Made by a program: the position numbers and the translations under genes
Part shown: one piece after another, positions 8,746 to 16,623 of the stretch
How positions within the stretch are numbered: the first letter of the stretch is position 1
Layout: each line of letters starts with the position of its first letter
Source of the DNA: Bacillus sp. SORGH_AS_0510
GTDB taxonomy: Bacteria > Bacillota > Bacilli > Bacillales > Cytobacillaceae
Reading direction: 5' to 3'
Assembly: GCF_030818775.1 (NCBI RefSeq)
Contig: NZ_JAUTAU010000001.1
Span: 2,050,001-2,114,000 of the forward strand
DNA length: 64,000 bases
The notes under the pieces: model-generated
Seen by the model: the letters and a program-made list of their open reading frames with translations, nothing else
What the model was told of the DNA's origin: nothing
Database searches by the model: none

Positions 8746-9378
8746 TTGTTCGTAAAAAATATAATGATACCAAAGCATGAGTGTTTTACTGCACAGGAAG
8801 ATGTGACATTGAAAGATGCTCTGGAAATGTTAGAAACGCATCAAATTGACGGTTTACCCGTTTTACGTGGGGATGAATATTTAGGAGTTACGACTCGATA
8901 TAATATCTATGAAAGCTACTTCCTATCAAATAAAGATAAAGAAGAGTATTTAAACACAACTTGTGTGAAAGATGTTCTATCCCATCAAGGTAAATTTCTA
9001 CAAGGTGGAGAAATCTATGAGAAAACTCTAATTGATCTTAAGGACTTCCCTTTGATGGCAGTAGTGGATCTAAATAAAAAGTTTCTCGGTGTGGTTACAC
9101 GTTCTGATGTTATAAGTTCATTTGAAAGTGCTTTTGGTGTAAATCGTCCTGGTGTTAGAATTGCATTTACCTCAGTGGAGACTGAAGGACGAATTGCGAG
9201 ACTATCTGAAATTGCCCATCACTTCCATGAACATATCATTTCACTCGTAACGTTTGATGAAACAGATAAACTAGTGAGAAGAATCGTAATGAAAATTGAA
9301 AAGAAGGATAACATTGATAAGTTTACGAAGAAGCTCGAGGAACATGGCTTCAGAATTTTAAGTATCCAAGAAATCTAA
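8746..9378 (+). CDS. CBS-domain pair protein with C-terminal ACT-like domain
   Basis: The 210-residue soluble protein has two CBS repeats: about residues 1-60 (ending DGLPVLRGDEYLGVTTRYNI) and about 72-130 (with FPLMAVVDLNKKFLGVVTRS). A C-terminal segment (about 138-210) has an ACT-like beta-alpha pattern. CBS pairs usually bind adenine nucleotides, so a sensor role is likely, but no catalytic domain is attached. The start is a TTG with GAGGTG eight bases upstream; no ATG fits. It is divergent from cotJABC and is not at this position in B. subtilis. The downstream hairpin (9405-9431) separates it from the next gene. Confidence 0.8.
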   Translation: MFVKNIMIPKHECFTAQEDVTLKDALEMLETHQIDGLPVLRGDEYLGVTTRYNIYESYFLSNKDKEEYLNTTCVKDVLSHQGKFLQGGEIYEKTLIDLKDFPLMAVVDLNKKFLGVVTRSDVISSFESAFGVNRPGVRIAFTSVETEGRIARLSEIAHHFHEHIISLVTFDETDKLVRRIVMKIEKKDNIDKFTKKLEEHGFRILSIQEI

Positions 9379-9404
9379 TTCATTAATAAGTAAAGAATCC
9401 TATT

Positions 9405-9431
9405 CCCTCTCATACATTTTATATGGGAGGG
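9405..9431 (+). promoter_or_regulatory. Hairpin that includes the ribosome-binding site of the 9438 gene
   Basis: CCCTCTCATA pairs with TATGGGAGGG (one G-T pair) around a 7-nt loop. The right arm contains GGGAGGG, the only ribosome-binding site of the gene starting at 9438. Only four T follow, so it is at best a weak terminator. The loop side carries CATACATT, like a sporulation -10 element. Confidence 0.55.
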
Positions 9432-9437
9432 ATTTTC

Positions 9438-9803
9438 ATGTTTTCTAAGGCAGGAATGATGCTGATTTCGTTTTTATGCGGTTACCTAATAATTCAATGG
9501 ACTACTATCACACATCCTTTTGTCGTATCAGATTTTTTAGTGGGTCTTGTTGTTAATCCGCTGAAGTTTTTCCTTGCATCGATATCTCTATTTATTGGTG
9601 TCATTATTTCAGGAAGGCAAATTCGACTAATTCTTGCAACGAAAAGAATGGGGAAACAACATAAATATTTAAGATTGATTCTTTATCCTGAATTTATCGG
9701 GCTTTTCGTAATTTTCTTTTTCCTGTTTCACTTGGGCTGGGAACAGACACTTGTTTTTTTTAGTTTAAGTATTGTTTATGGTATTATTTCCGTAAAACAA
9801 TAA
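9438..9803 (+). CDS. Unrecognised small integral membrane protein
   Basis: This 121-residue protein is not recognised. It has about four hydrophobic helices (roughly residues 5-25, 32-55, 80-98 and 100-118). Two short polar connections are visible; the central one is basic and contains RQIRLILATKRMGKQHKYLR. No catalytic motif is seen. The start at 9438 has GGGAGGG seven bases upstream; this site is buried in a hairpin with the upstream sequence. The gap to ypbG is only 20 bases, so the two may be co-transcribed. Confidence 0.7.
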   Translation: MFSKAGMMLISFLCGYLIIQWTTITHPFVVSDFLVGLVVNPLKFFLASISLFIGVIISGRQIRLILATKRMGKQHKYLRLILYPEFIGLFVIFFFLFHLGWEQTLVFFSLSIVYGIISVKQ

Positions 9804-9823
9804 GACAGAAATGGGGAAAAATA

Positions 9824-10594
9824 ATGATTATTTCTTTGGTTGCCCTAGGTACCCTAGGGGCATGCCTGCTTGCATATATGGTACGGGAAGCTTTTCAAAA
9901 CAGAGTTTTGAGGCACGAATTGTATTTTCAAGACTTTCCAGAATCCTTAGGAAAGGTTTCACTCTTTTTTATTTCGGATATACACAAGAGAACGATCTCA
10001 GACTCTATTATTAAAGAGGTTATGGGAAAAGCAGATTTTGTGGTAATTGGTGGTGACTTAACAGAAAAAGGAGTTCCTTTTGATAGGGTAAAAGCTAACC
10101 TTTTGAAGTTAAAGCAACTAGGGCCAGTATATTTTGTTTGGGGTAATAATGATTATGAAGTGGATTACCATGAATTAGATGCGATTCTGTTAGATGTAGG
10201 TATTAAAGTGTTAGATAATACTGCTGTCACTTTTGAATCAAGATTAGGAGAGAAGTTGTGTCTATTGGGTGTTGATGATCTTAATCAAAATAGAGACCGG
10301 TTAGATTACGCTCTTCAGGATGCAGATGAAAATAGTTTTAAAATATTAGCTTGTCATTATCCAAATATCATCGAGAAGCTCCTTCCTGAGTATGGTATTA
10401 GGTTAGTGTTATGTGGGCATACCCATGGGGGGCAAATACATATATTAGGATATAGTCCATACGAAAAAGGCGGCATTAAACAGTTTGGGCATACCACACT
10501 CTTCATAAGTAACGGTTATGGAACGACTGCTTTGCCATTAAGATTAGGAGCGCCTGCTGAGACTCATCTTATTACATTAAGTAAAGGTAATTAA
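9824..10594 (+). CDS. ypbG: Metallophosphoesterase YpbG, membrane-anchored
   Basis: The 256-residue protein has an N-terminal membrane segment (about residues 2-19) followed by a calcineurin-like phosphoesterase domain. The metal-binding motifs are all present: DIHK near residue 52, GGDL near 77, GNND near 107, CHYP near 175, and GHTHGGQI near 198-205. Family members hydrolyse phosphomonoesters or phosphodiesters, and related proteins act on UDP-diacylglucosamine or cyclic nucleotides. The substrate here is unknown. The second motif has His after Asp-Ile, as usual. The ribosome-binding site (GGGGAAAAA) is weak. The position before mecB matches B. subtilis ypbG. Confidence 0.9.
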   Translation: MIISLVALGTLGACLLAYMVREAFQNRVLRHELYFQDFPESLGKVSLFFISDIHKRTISDSIIKEVMGKADFVVIGGDLTEKGVPFDRVKANLLKLKQLGPVYFVWGNNDYEVDYHELDAILLDVGIKVLDNTAVTFESRLGEKLCLLGVDDLNQNRDRLDYALQDADENSFKILACHYPNIIEKLLPEYGIRLVLCGHTHGGQIHILGYSPYEKGGIKQFGHTTLFISNGYGTTALPLRLGAPAETHLITLSKGN

Positions 10595-10678
10595 ATTGGA
10601 TTAATGTAGACAATTCACCAATAAACCCACGGGGCATACATTGAAAATAAGAGTTATGTCACGGCAGGGGGCAAAAGC

Positions 10679-11260
10679 ATGCGCTTAGAACGCTTAACGG
10701 CCAATAAAATAAAGATTTTTTTAACCTCTGACGATTTATTCGAAAGAGGTCTTTCAAAAGAAGACATATGGAAGGACTCAAGCAAATGGAATCAACTCTT
10801 CCACGATATGCTGGAAGAAGCAAGTGAGGAGTTTGATGTGGATATACAAGGCTCTGTAGCAGTAGAGATTTTCTCCCTTCAGGCTCAAGGTATGATATTG
10901 ATTATTACTGTTGATGAGGTAAAAGATGATGATGATTTATTATATGACGGGTATATAGAAATGCAGGTTCGGCTGGAAGGCTGTGAGGACCTATTATATG
11001 AGTTTAAAGAATTTGAGGATATAATTGGTCTTACACAAAGATTAGCCCTTGCAGATATTAAGGGAGGAAGCCTATATGCATGGCATAACCGTTATTATCT
11101 AGTAATGGACCAGGTGGAGGCACCGAAGAAAGAAATTGCAGCCTGCATATTATCAGAATTTGGGAATCCCTCTATCGTAAGTACACATGTGTTGGCCGAG
11201 TATGGAAAACAAATCATTGAAGATACAGCTGTGGAAACTATAATCCACTATTTTAAATAA
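10679..11260 (+). CDS. mecB: Adaptor protein MecB (YpbH), ClpC adaptor
   Basis: The 193-residue acidic protein belongs to the MecA/YpbH family. An N-terminal domain (about residues 1-70, starting MRLERLTANKIKIFLTSDDL) binds substrates. A C-terminal domain (about 95-193) is the ClpC-binding part. In B. subtilis MecB is a paralogue of MecA that links targets to the ClpC ATPase. The site AGGGGG precedes the ATG. A CATACATT sequence at about 10637 recalls sporulation promoters but lacks a recognisable -35. Confidence 0.93.
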   Translation: MRLERLTANKIKIFLTSDDLFERGLSKEDIWKDSSKWNQLFHDMLEEASEEFDVDIQGSVAVEIFSLQAQGMILIITVDEVKDDDDLLYDGYIEMQVRLEGCEDLLYEFKEFEDIIGLTQRLALADIKGGSLYAWHNRYYLVMDQVEAPKKEIAACILSEFGNPSIVSTHVLAEYGKQIIEDTAVETIIHYFK

Positions 11261-11370
11261 CATTATATTGATATTTTTTCTAGGGGCTCAGGCCCCTTCC
11301 TGTATTTATGGACTTTAAGATTATCTAAAATGGGAGTAGAATTTTTTGAGAATCCCTATTAAAATAATAA

Positions 11371-11384
11371 TGACAGCGTTTACA
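11371..11384 (+). promoter_or_regulatory. Candidate catabolite-responsive element (cre) upstream of gudB
   Basis: TGACAGCGTTTACA matches the 14-base CcpA operator consensus TGWAANCGNTNWCA at every fixed position but one. It lies 41-54 bases upstream of the TTGCAT -35 element of the gudB promoter. Confidence 0.5.
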
Positions 11385-11424
11385 TGTTTGAAAAATAAAT
11401 TATATTAAATGTACATTTTTCATC

Positions 11425-11452
11425 TTGCATAAATCATTTAAACGTGTATACT
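11425..11452 (+). promoter_or_regulatory. SigA promoter of gudB
   Basis: TTGCAT (11425-11430) and TATACT (11447-11452) have a 16-base spacer and lie 54 bases before the gudB start. A second weaker pair, TTGAAA at 11388 and TACATT at 11412, is also possible. Confidence 0.6.
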
Positions 11453-11505
11453 TGTCTCTGAAAGCGGACAACATTCGTAAAAGCGATTTCTTAGGAGGAT
11501 TACAA

Positions 11506-12783
11506 ATGGTAGCTGAGAAAGCTAATGAAAAAACTAATCAAGAGGGAAATCATGATGTTTTAAAATCAACTCAGACGGTTATACATAAGGCCCTTGAAAA
11601 GTTAGGTTATCCTGAAGAAGTATATGAACTCTTGAAAGAACCGTTGCGCATGATGACAGTAAAAATTCCAGTTAGAATGGACGACGGTTCTATTAAAATA
11701 TTTACTGGCTATCGTGCACAGCATAATGATGCAGTTGGACCAACCAAAGGTGGGATTCGATTTCATCCTGGAGTAACTGAAACAGAGGTGAAAGCCCTTT
11801 CCATTTGGATGAGTTTAAAATGTGGAATAGTTGACCTTCCATATGGTGGAGGTAAGGGTGGTATCGTTTGTGATCCACGTGATATGTCCTTCAGAGAACT
11901 TGAAAGATTAAGCCGTGGATATGTACGAGCAATCAGCCAAATTGTTGGGCCAACAAAAGATATTCCAGCTCCAGACGTGTTTACGAATTCGCAAATTATG
12001 GCTTGGATGATGGATGAATACAGCCGAATCGATGAATTTAACTCCCCTGGTTTTATTACAGGTAAACCGCTTGTACTAGGTGGATCACATGGACGTGAAT
12101 CTGCAACTGCAAAAGGGGTTACTATTTGTATACGTGAGGCGGCTAAAAAGAAAGGTATCCAAATTGAAGGTGCTAAGGTAGTTGTCCAAGGTTTTGGAAA
12201 TGCTGGAAGTTACCTGGCAAAATTCATGCATGATGCCGGAGCCCTTGTAGTTGGTATTTCTGATGCTTATGGAGCATTATACGATCCAAATGGTTTGGAT
12301 ATAGATTATCTCTTAGATAGACGCGATAGCTTTGGTACGGTTACAAAATTATTCAATAATACCATAACAAATAAAGAATTGCTTGAGCTTGAATGTGATA
12401 TCCTTGTTCCGGCTGCTATCGAAAATCAAATTACTGCTGAAAATGCTCATAACATCCGTGCAGGCATTGTAGTAGAAGCTGCAAACGGTCCAACGACTCT
12501 GGAAGCTACGGAAATTCTTACCGAACGTGGAATTTTACTTGTCCCTGACGTCCTTGCATCAGCAGGTGGTGTAACAGTCTCTTACTTTGAGTGGGTTCAA
12601 AATAACCAAGGATATTACTGGTCAGAGGAAGAAGTAGAAGAAAAACTTGAAAAAGTTATGGTTAAATCCTTTAAAAGTATTTATGATACAGCTCAAACCC
12701 GTCGTGTAGATATGCGTCTTGCCGCTTATATGGTTGGGGTTCGAAAAATGGCTGAAGCAAGCCGCTTCAGAGGTTGGATCTAA
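11506..12783 (+). CDS. gudB: NAD-specific glutamate dehydrogenase GudB
   Basis: The cytoplasmic 425-residue enzyme oxidatively deaminates glutamate to 2-oxoglutarate and ammonia. The glutamate-binding and catalytic region is visible in GPTKGGIRFHP and PYGGGKGGI (catalytic lysine). A Rossmann NAD-binding core follows with QGFGNAGS. The start at 11506 has AGGAGG upstream and removes a 27-residue extension that lies over the promoter. The sequence ETEVKALSIWMSLK holds a single VKA, so the inactivating three-residue duplication of laboratory B. subtilis 168 gudB is absent and the enzyme should be active. It is monocistronic, with a possible cre site upstream. Confidence 0.96.
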   Translation: MVAEKANEKTNQEGNHDVLKSTQTVIHKALEKLGYPEEVYELLKEPLRMMTVKIPVRMDDGSIKIFTGYRAQHNDAVGPTKGGIRFHPGVTETEVKALSIWMSLKCGIVDLPYGGGKGGIVCDPRDMSFRELERLSRGYVRAISQIVGPTKDIPAPDVFTNSQIMAWMMDEYSRIDEFNSPGFITGKPLVLGGSHGRESATAKGVTICIREAAKKKGIQIEGAKVVVQGFGNAGSYLAKFMHDAGALVVGISDAYGALYDPNGLDIDYLLDRRDSFGTVTKLFNNTITNKELLELECDILVPAAIENQITAENAHNIRAGIVVEAANGPTTLEATEILTERGILLVPDVLASAGGVTVSYFEWVQNNQGYYWSEEEVEEKLEKVMVKSFKSIYDTAQTRRVDMRLAAYMVGVRKMAEASRFRGWI

Positions 12784-12814
12784 ATTAAACCATTTATTCT
12801 TGAAAGACATAAAG

Positions 12815-12848
12815 AAATCTCCTATCATTATACGGTAGGAGATTTTTT
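12815..12848 (+). terminator. Rho-independent terminator after gudB
   Basis: AAATCTCCTA pairs with TAGGAGATTT and is followed by T residues. Confidence 0.85.
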
Positions 12849-12902
12849 AATTTATTATTACTTTTTTGCATATAATTTGTTTTTTTAAGGAGATGTACTA
12901 AG

Positions 12903-13874
12903 TTGGAATTAGAAGACATCATTATTATTGGTGGAGGCCCATGTGGATTAGCTGCTGCTATCTCCCTTCAAGAAATTGGGAAAAAACCATTAATCATTGA
13001 AAAGGGGAATCTAGTCAATTCCATTTATCATTACCCGACACATCAAACCTTTTTTAGTACAAGTGAAAAATTAGAGATTGGTGAAGTCCCCTTCGTAACG
13101 GACACCTATAAGCCCAAAAGAAATCAAGCGCTTGTATACTATCGGGAGGTTGCCAAGCGGAAACAATTACGGATTCATTCATTTGAGACCGTCACTAAAG
13201 TTTTAAAGGATGGAGAATTTTTTCAAGTTGAAACAAGTAAAGCGACGTACAGTGCGCGTTACGTCGTCGTAGCAACAGGTTATTATGACCATCCGAATTA
13301 TATGAATGTACCAGGTGAAGACCTTCCAAAGGTTTTTCATTATTTTAAGGAAGCACATCCATACTATGACAAAGATGTATGTGTTATTGGAGGGAAAAAC
13401 TCCAGTGTTGACGCTGCAATCGAGCTAGTAAAAGCAGGTGCAAGGGTTACTGTTTTATACCGAGGAGAGAGTTACTCTCCAAGTATTAAACCATGGATTC
13501 TTCCTGAATTTGAATCTTTAGTTAAAAACGGTATCGTTAAGATGGAGTTTCAGGCTCATGTGAAAGAAATTTCGGAGAATCATCTTGTTTATATAAAGGA
13601 TGTTAAGGAAAATACAATTCCTAATGATTTTGTATTTGCTATGACAGGATATCATCCAGACCATCTATTCTTGAAGAAAATGGGTGTTCAAATTGATGAG
13701 GAAACTGGTCGTCCAATCATTAATCAAGAAACAATGGAAACAAATATTGATGGGATCTATATCGCAGGTGTTATTGCTGCAGGAAATAATGCCAATGAAA
13801 TCTTTATTGAAAATGGTAGATTTCATGGAGGTCAAATTGCAAGTTCAATTGTAGAAAAAGAAGCCAAAGGGTGA
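12903..13874 (+). CDS. ypdA: YpdA, FAD/NAD(P)-dependent bacillithiol disulfide reductase
   Basis: The 323-residue flavoprotein resembles thioredoxin reductases. The FAD-binding GGGPCGLAAA near residues 10-19 contains the family's conserved cysteine. The NAD(P)-binding motif is GGKNSSVDAA near 162, and the second FAD motif is GIYIAGVIAAGNNA near 285. YpdA reduces bacillithiol disulfide using NADPH. This fits with bshB1 and bshA in the same window. The start is TTG with AAGGAG about 10 bases upstream. The asparaginase gene follows after six bases, so the two form an operon. Confidence 0.93.
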   Translation: MELEDIIIIGGGPCGLAAAISLQEIGKKPLIIEKGNLVNSIYHYPTHQTFFSTSEKLEIGEVPFVTDTYKPKRNQALVYYREVAKRKQLRIHSFETVTKVLKDGEFFQVETSKATYSARYVVVATGYYDHPNYMNVPGEDLPKVFHYFKEAHPYYDKDVCVIGGKNSSVDAAIELVKAGARVTVLYRGESYSPSIKPWILPEFESLVKNGIVKMEFQAHVKEISENHLVYIKDVKENTIPNDFVFAMTGYHPDHLFLKKMGVQIDEETGRPIINQETMETNIDGIYIAGVIAAGNNANEIFIENGRFHGGQIASSIVEKEAKG

Positions 13875-13880
13875 GTGCGA

Positions 13881-14837
13881 ATGAAAAAGGTGGTTTTATT
13901 AACAACTGGTGGGACAATTGCAAGTAAGCCAAATAAGGATTCAGGAAAATTAGCTTCAGGTGCAATTACAGGTGAAGAACTAGCTTCGATGTGTAATTTA
14001 CCAAATGATATTGAGGTGATAGTAGAGTCTGTCTTCCAAAAAGCTAGTATTCATATTACTTTTGACGATTTAATTGTCCTAAAGAATAAAATTGAGGAAT
14101 ATTTTAAAGATGAAACAGTTTCTGGTGTAGTCGTTACACATGGAACGGATACAATGGAAGAAACAGCCTATTTCCTTGATTTAACCATTGATGATTCCAG
14201 GTCTGTTGTTGTAACCGGGTCACAGCGTTCTCCTGAGGACTTAGGAAGCGATGTATATATTAATATGAGGCACGCTATTTATACTGCTTGTTCCCATGAT
14301 TTACATGATGCAGGAACTGTTGTAGTTTTTAATGAACGAATTTTTGCAGCGAGATATGTAAAGAAAGAACATGCATCAAATATTCAAGGATTCAATGCAT
14401 TTGGTTTTGGTTATTTAGGAATCATTGATAATGATCAAGTTCATGTGTTCCAAAAACCAATTAAGCGAGAATATTTTAATATTCAATCCGCTGTTCCTCA
14501 GGTTGAAATCATTAAATGCTACATTGGAGCAGATGGGAAGTTTATTAAGGCTGCGCGAGAAGCAGGGGTTGCGGGAATTGTCCTTGAAGGAGTAGGACGT
14601 GGTCAAGTGGCCCCACAGATGATGGAAGAAATAGAAAAATCAATTGCAGAGGGTATTAAGTTAGTGATTACAACAAGTGCAGAAGAAGGCGCAGTGTATA
14701 CCACTTATGATTATGAAGGTAGTGCCTATGACCTTTATAAAAAAGGAGTAATCCTTGGCAGTGACAATGATTCGAAAAAGGCAAGAATTAAATTGGCAGT
14801 CGCCATGGCAAGTGGATTGAAAGATATTCATTTTTAA
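13881..14837 (+). CDS. ansA: Type I/II L-asparaginase
   Basis: The 318-residue enzyme hydrolyses asparagine to aspartate and ammonia. Both catalytic threonine motifs are visible: TTGGTIAS near residues 9-16 and VVTHGTDTMEETA near 85-97. No signal peptide is present, so it acts in the cytoplasm. The start ATG at 13881 is preceded by AGGGTGAG. It lies directly behind ypdA and before prsW; B. subtilis 168 has its ansA elsewhere, so the placement differs from that species. Confidence 0.93.
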   Translation: MKKVVLLTTGGTIASKPNKDSGKLASGAITGEELASMCNLPNDIEVIVESVFQKASIHITFDDLIVLKNKIEEYFKDETVSGVVVTHGTDTMEETAYFLDLTIDDSRSVVVTGSQRSPEDLGSDVYINMRHAIYTACSHDLHDAGTVVVFNERIFAARYVKKEHASNIQGFNAFGFGYLGIIDNDQVHVFQKPIKREYFNIQSAVPQVEIIKCYIGADGKFIKAAREAGVAGIVLEGVGRGQVAPQMMEEIEKSIAEGIKLVITTSAEEGAVYTTYDYEGSAYDLYKKGVILGSDNDSKKARIKLAVAMASGLKDIHF

Positions 14838-14911
14838 AAAATGATTCTTTCATTTTCTTTATATAGGTTCCATGTTACGATAAAGAAAACGGATTTGAAA
14901 AGAGGTTCATC

Positions 14912-15601
14912 ATGCTTGGAATATTATCAGCCGGGATTGCACCCGGACTGGCCTTACTAAGTTATTTTTATTTAAAAGATGAATACGACTCAGAGCCGAT
15001 CTCGTTTGTTCTTCGGACTTTTTTATATGGAGCACTTCTTGTGTTTCCTATTATGTTTATTCAACATGTGCTTGAAACAGAGCACTTATTAAAATCTGAT
15101 TTAATTAATGCCTTTTTAAGTTCAAGTCTACTTGAAGAATTTTTTAAATGGTTCATCATTTTTTATGCAGTATACCAACATGTCGAATTTGACGAACCGT
15201 TTGATGGGATTGTTTATGGTGTTGCCGTTTCTCTAGGATTTGCTACCGTAGAAAATATTTTCTATCTTTTGGCAAACGGGATTGAGCATGCAGTCACCCG
15301 TGCTCTTCTTCCAGTTTCTAGTCATGCTCTTTTTGGGGTTATTATGGGCTTTTATATTGGGAAGGCCAAGTTTACAGAAGGAAATAAAGTAAAATGGGTG
15401 ATTCTGTCGCTATTATTGCCTTTTCTTCTTCATGGATCTTACGATTTTATTTTAATTTCTCAAGAACATTGGCTGTTTATTATTTTTCCATTCATGATTT
15501 TCCTATGGTGGTTTGGATTAAGGAAAGTGAAAAAAGCAAAAATTCTAAGTGCTACACATATGAAAAAACAATATTCAGTTCAGAAAACCCTTCATCCCTG
15601 A
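14912..15601 (+). CDS. prsW: Intramembrane protease PrsW (YpdC)
   Basis: This polytopic membrane protein of 229 residues has about seven to eight hydrophobic helices. The PrsW signature glutamates appear in [11 protein letters not shown] near residues 71-81, with further conserved histidines in [11 protein letters not shown] and LHGSYDF. In B. subtilis PrsW makes the first cut in the anti-sigma factor RsiW and so activates SigW. No anti-sigma target is encoded here. The terminator stem begins inside the last codons. The position before sleB is conserved. Confidence 0.92.
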   Translation: MLGILSAGIAPGLALLSYFYLKDEYDSEPISFVLRTFLYGALLVFPIMFIQHVLETEHLLKSDLINAFLSSSLLEEFFKWFIIFYAVYQHVEFDEPFDGIVYGVAVSLGFATVENIFYLLANGIEHAVTRALLPVSSHALFGVIMGFYIGKAKFTEGNKVKWVILSLLLPFLLHGSYDFILISQEHWLFIIFPFMIFLWWFGLRKVKKAKILSATHMKKQYSVQKTLHP

Positions 15602-15612
15602 AGGGTTTTTTA
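15584..15612 (+). terminator. Rho-independent terminator overlapping the prsW stop
   Basis: AAACCCTTCA and TGAAGGGTTT form the stem; the right arm begins at the prsW stop codon and ends in T. Confidence 0.85.
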
Positions 15613-15700
15613 TTTTATTTGCGTTAATTGGAATAAAAACACCAAGAAAACAAAAAATAGGGTTACTGCTAAAAAGATTCAAAATGGGGGTTATTATTCC

Positions 15701-16609
15701 ATGTTAAAGAAAAAAAACCTGATCAAATGCTTCCTAGTTATCTTTTTCTTTACAATGCCATTTTCAATTATGGTTAATCAGAGGGTCCAGGCTTTTTCCA
15801 ATCAGGTTATTCAAAAAGGAGCTGTTGGAGATGATGTCATTGAGTTGCAATCCAGGCTTCAATATATTGGCTACTATAATGGGAAAATTGATGGGGTATT
15901 TGGATGGAGTACATATTGGGCTTTAAGAAACTTTCAATATGAATTCGGGTTACCAATTGATGGGTTGGCTGGAGCTGAAACCAAAGTCAAACTTGCTAAA
16001 GCTAGTAAATACAATGAGCAATTTGTTAAGAAGCAAATCAACAGTGGGAAAAAGTTTTCCCATTATGGTGGAGTGGATTTAAGTAAGCAAAAAGCACCAA
16101 ATTCAAACGCACCGACAAAAAAGGCTCCAGCAAACAAAACACCTGCTAAGGCCCCAACAAATAATGCAACATCTAAGGCACCTGCACCTAAAGCGGCAGC
16201 ACCCAAGGCAGCGGCACCTAAAAAACCTACTGCAGCCAATACGCCAAATGGCTTTTCACAAAACGATATTAGGTTAATGGCGAATGCTGTACACGGAGAA
16301 TCAAGGGGAGAGCCTTACATCGGTCAAGTTGCTGTAGCGGCTGTAATCCTAAACAGGGTCAATAGTTCAACATTCCCAAACACTGTTTCTGGTGTGATAT
16401 TTGAGCCAGGGGCATTCACTGCCGTAGCTGATGGGCAAATTTGGTTAACTCCAAATGAAAGTTCGAAGAAAGCTGTTATGGATGCAATAAATGGATGGGA
16501 CCCAACGGGTGAAGCGTTATACTATTTTAACCCAGACACGGCTACGAGTGGATGGATTTGGGGGAGACCTCAAATTAAGCGAATCGGGAAACATATTTTC
16601 TGTAAGTAG
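15701..16609 (+). CDS. sleB: Spore cortex-lytic enzyme SleB
   Basis: The 302-residue protein has a signal peptide (about residues 1-31) and a peptidoglycan-binding domain (about 36-90, with VIELQSRLQYIGYYNGKIDG). A long low-complexity linker of Ala, Pro, Lys and Thr spans about 125-180. The cell-wall hydrolase domain is about 185-302, with the catalytic glutamate in ANAVHGESRGEP. SleB is a lytic transglycosylase that degrades spore cortex at germination and needs YpeB. ypeB follows after 14 bases, so they form an operon. The linker, with PKAAAPKAAAPK repeats, is longer than I would expect. A forespore SigG promoter is expected, but I could not identify one with confidence. Confidence 0.96.
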   Translation: MLKKKNLIKCFLVIFFFTMPFSIMVNQRVQAFSNQVIQKGAVGDDVIELQSRLQYIGYYNGKIDGVFGWSTYWALRNFQYEFGLPIDGLAGAETKVKLAKASKYNEQFVKKQINSGKKFSHYGGVDLSKQKAPNSNAPTKKAPANKTPAKAPTNNATSKAPAPKAAAPKAAAPKKPTAANTPNGFSQNDIRLMANAVHGESRGEPYIGQVAVAAVILNRVNSSTFPNTVSGVIFEPGAFTAVADGQIWLTPNESSKKAVMDAINGWDPTGEALYYFNPDTATSGWIWGRPQIKRIGKHIFCK

Positions 16610-16623
16610 AGAGGTGAATAGAA

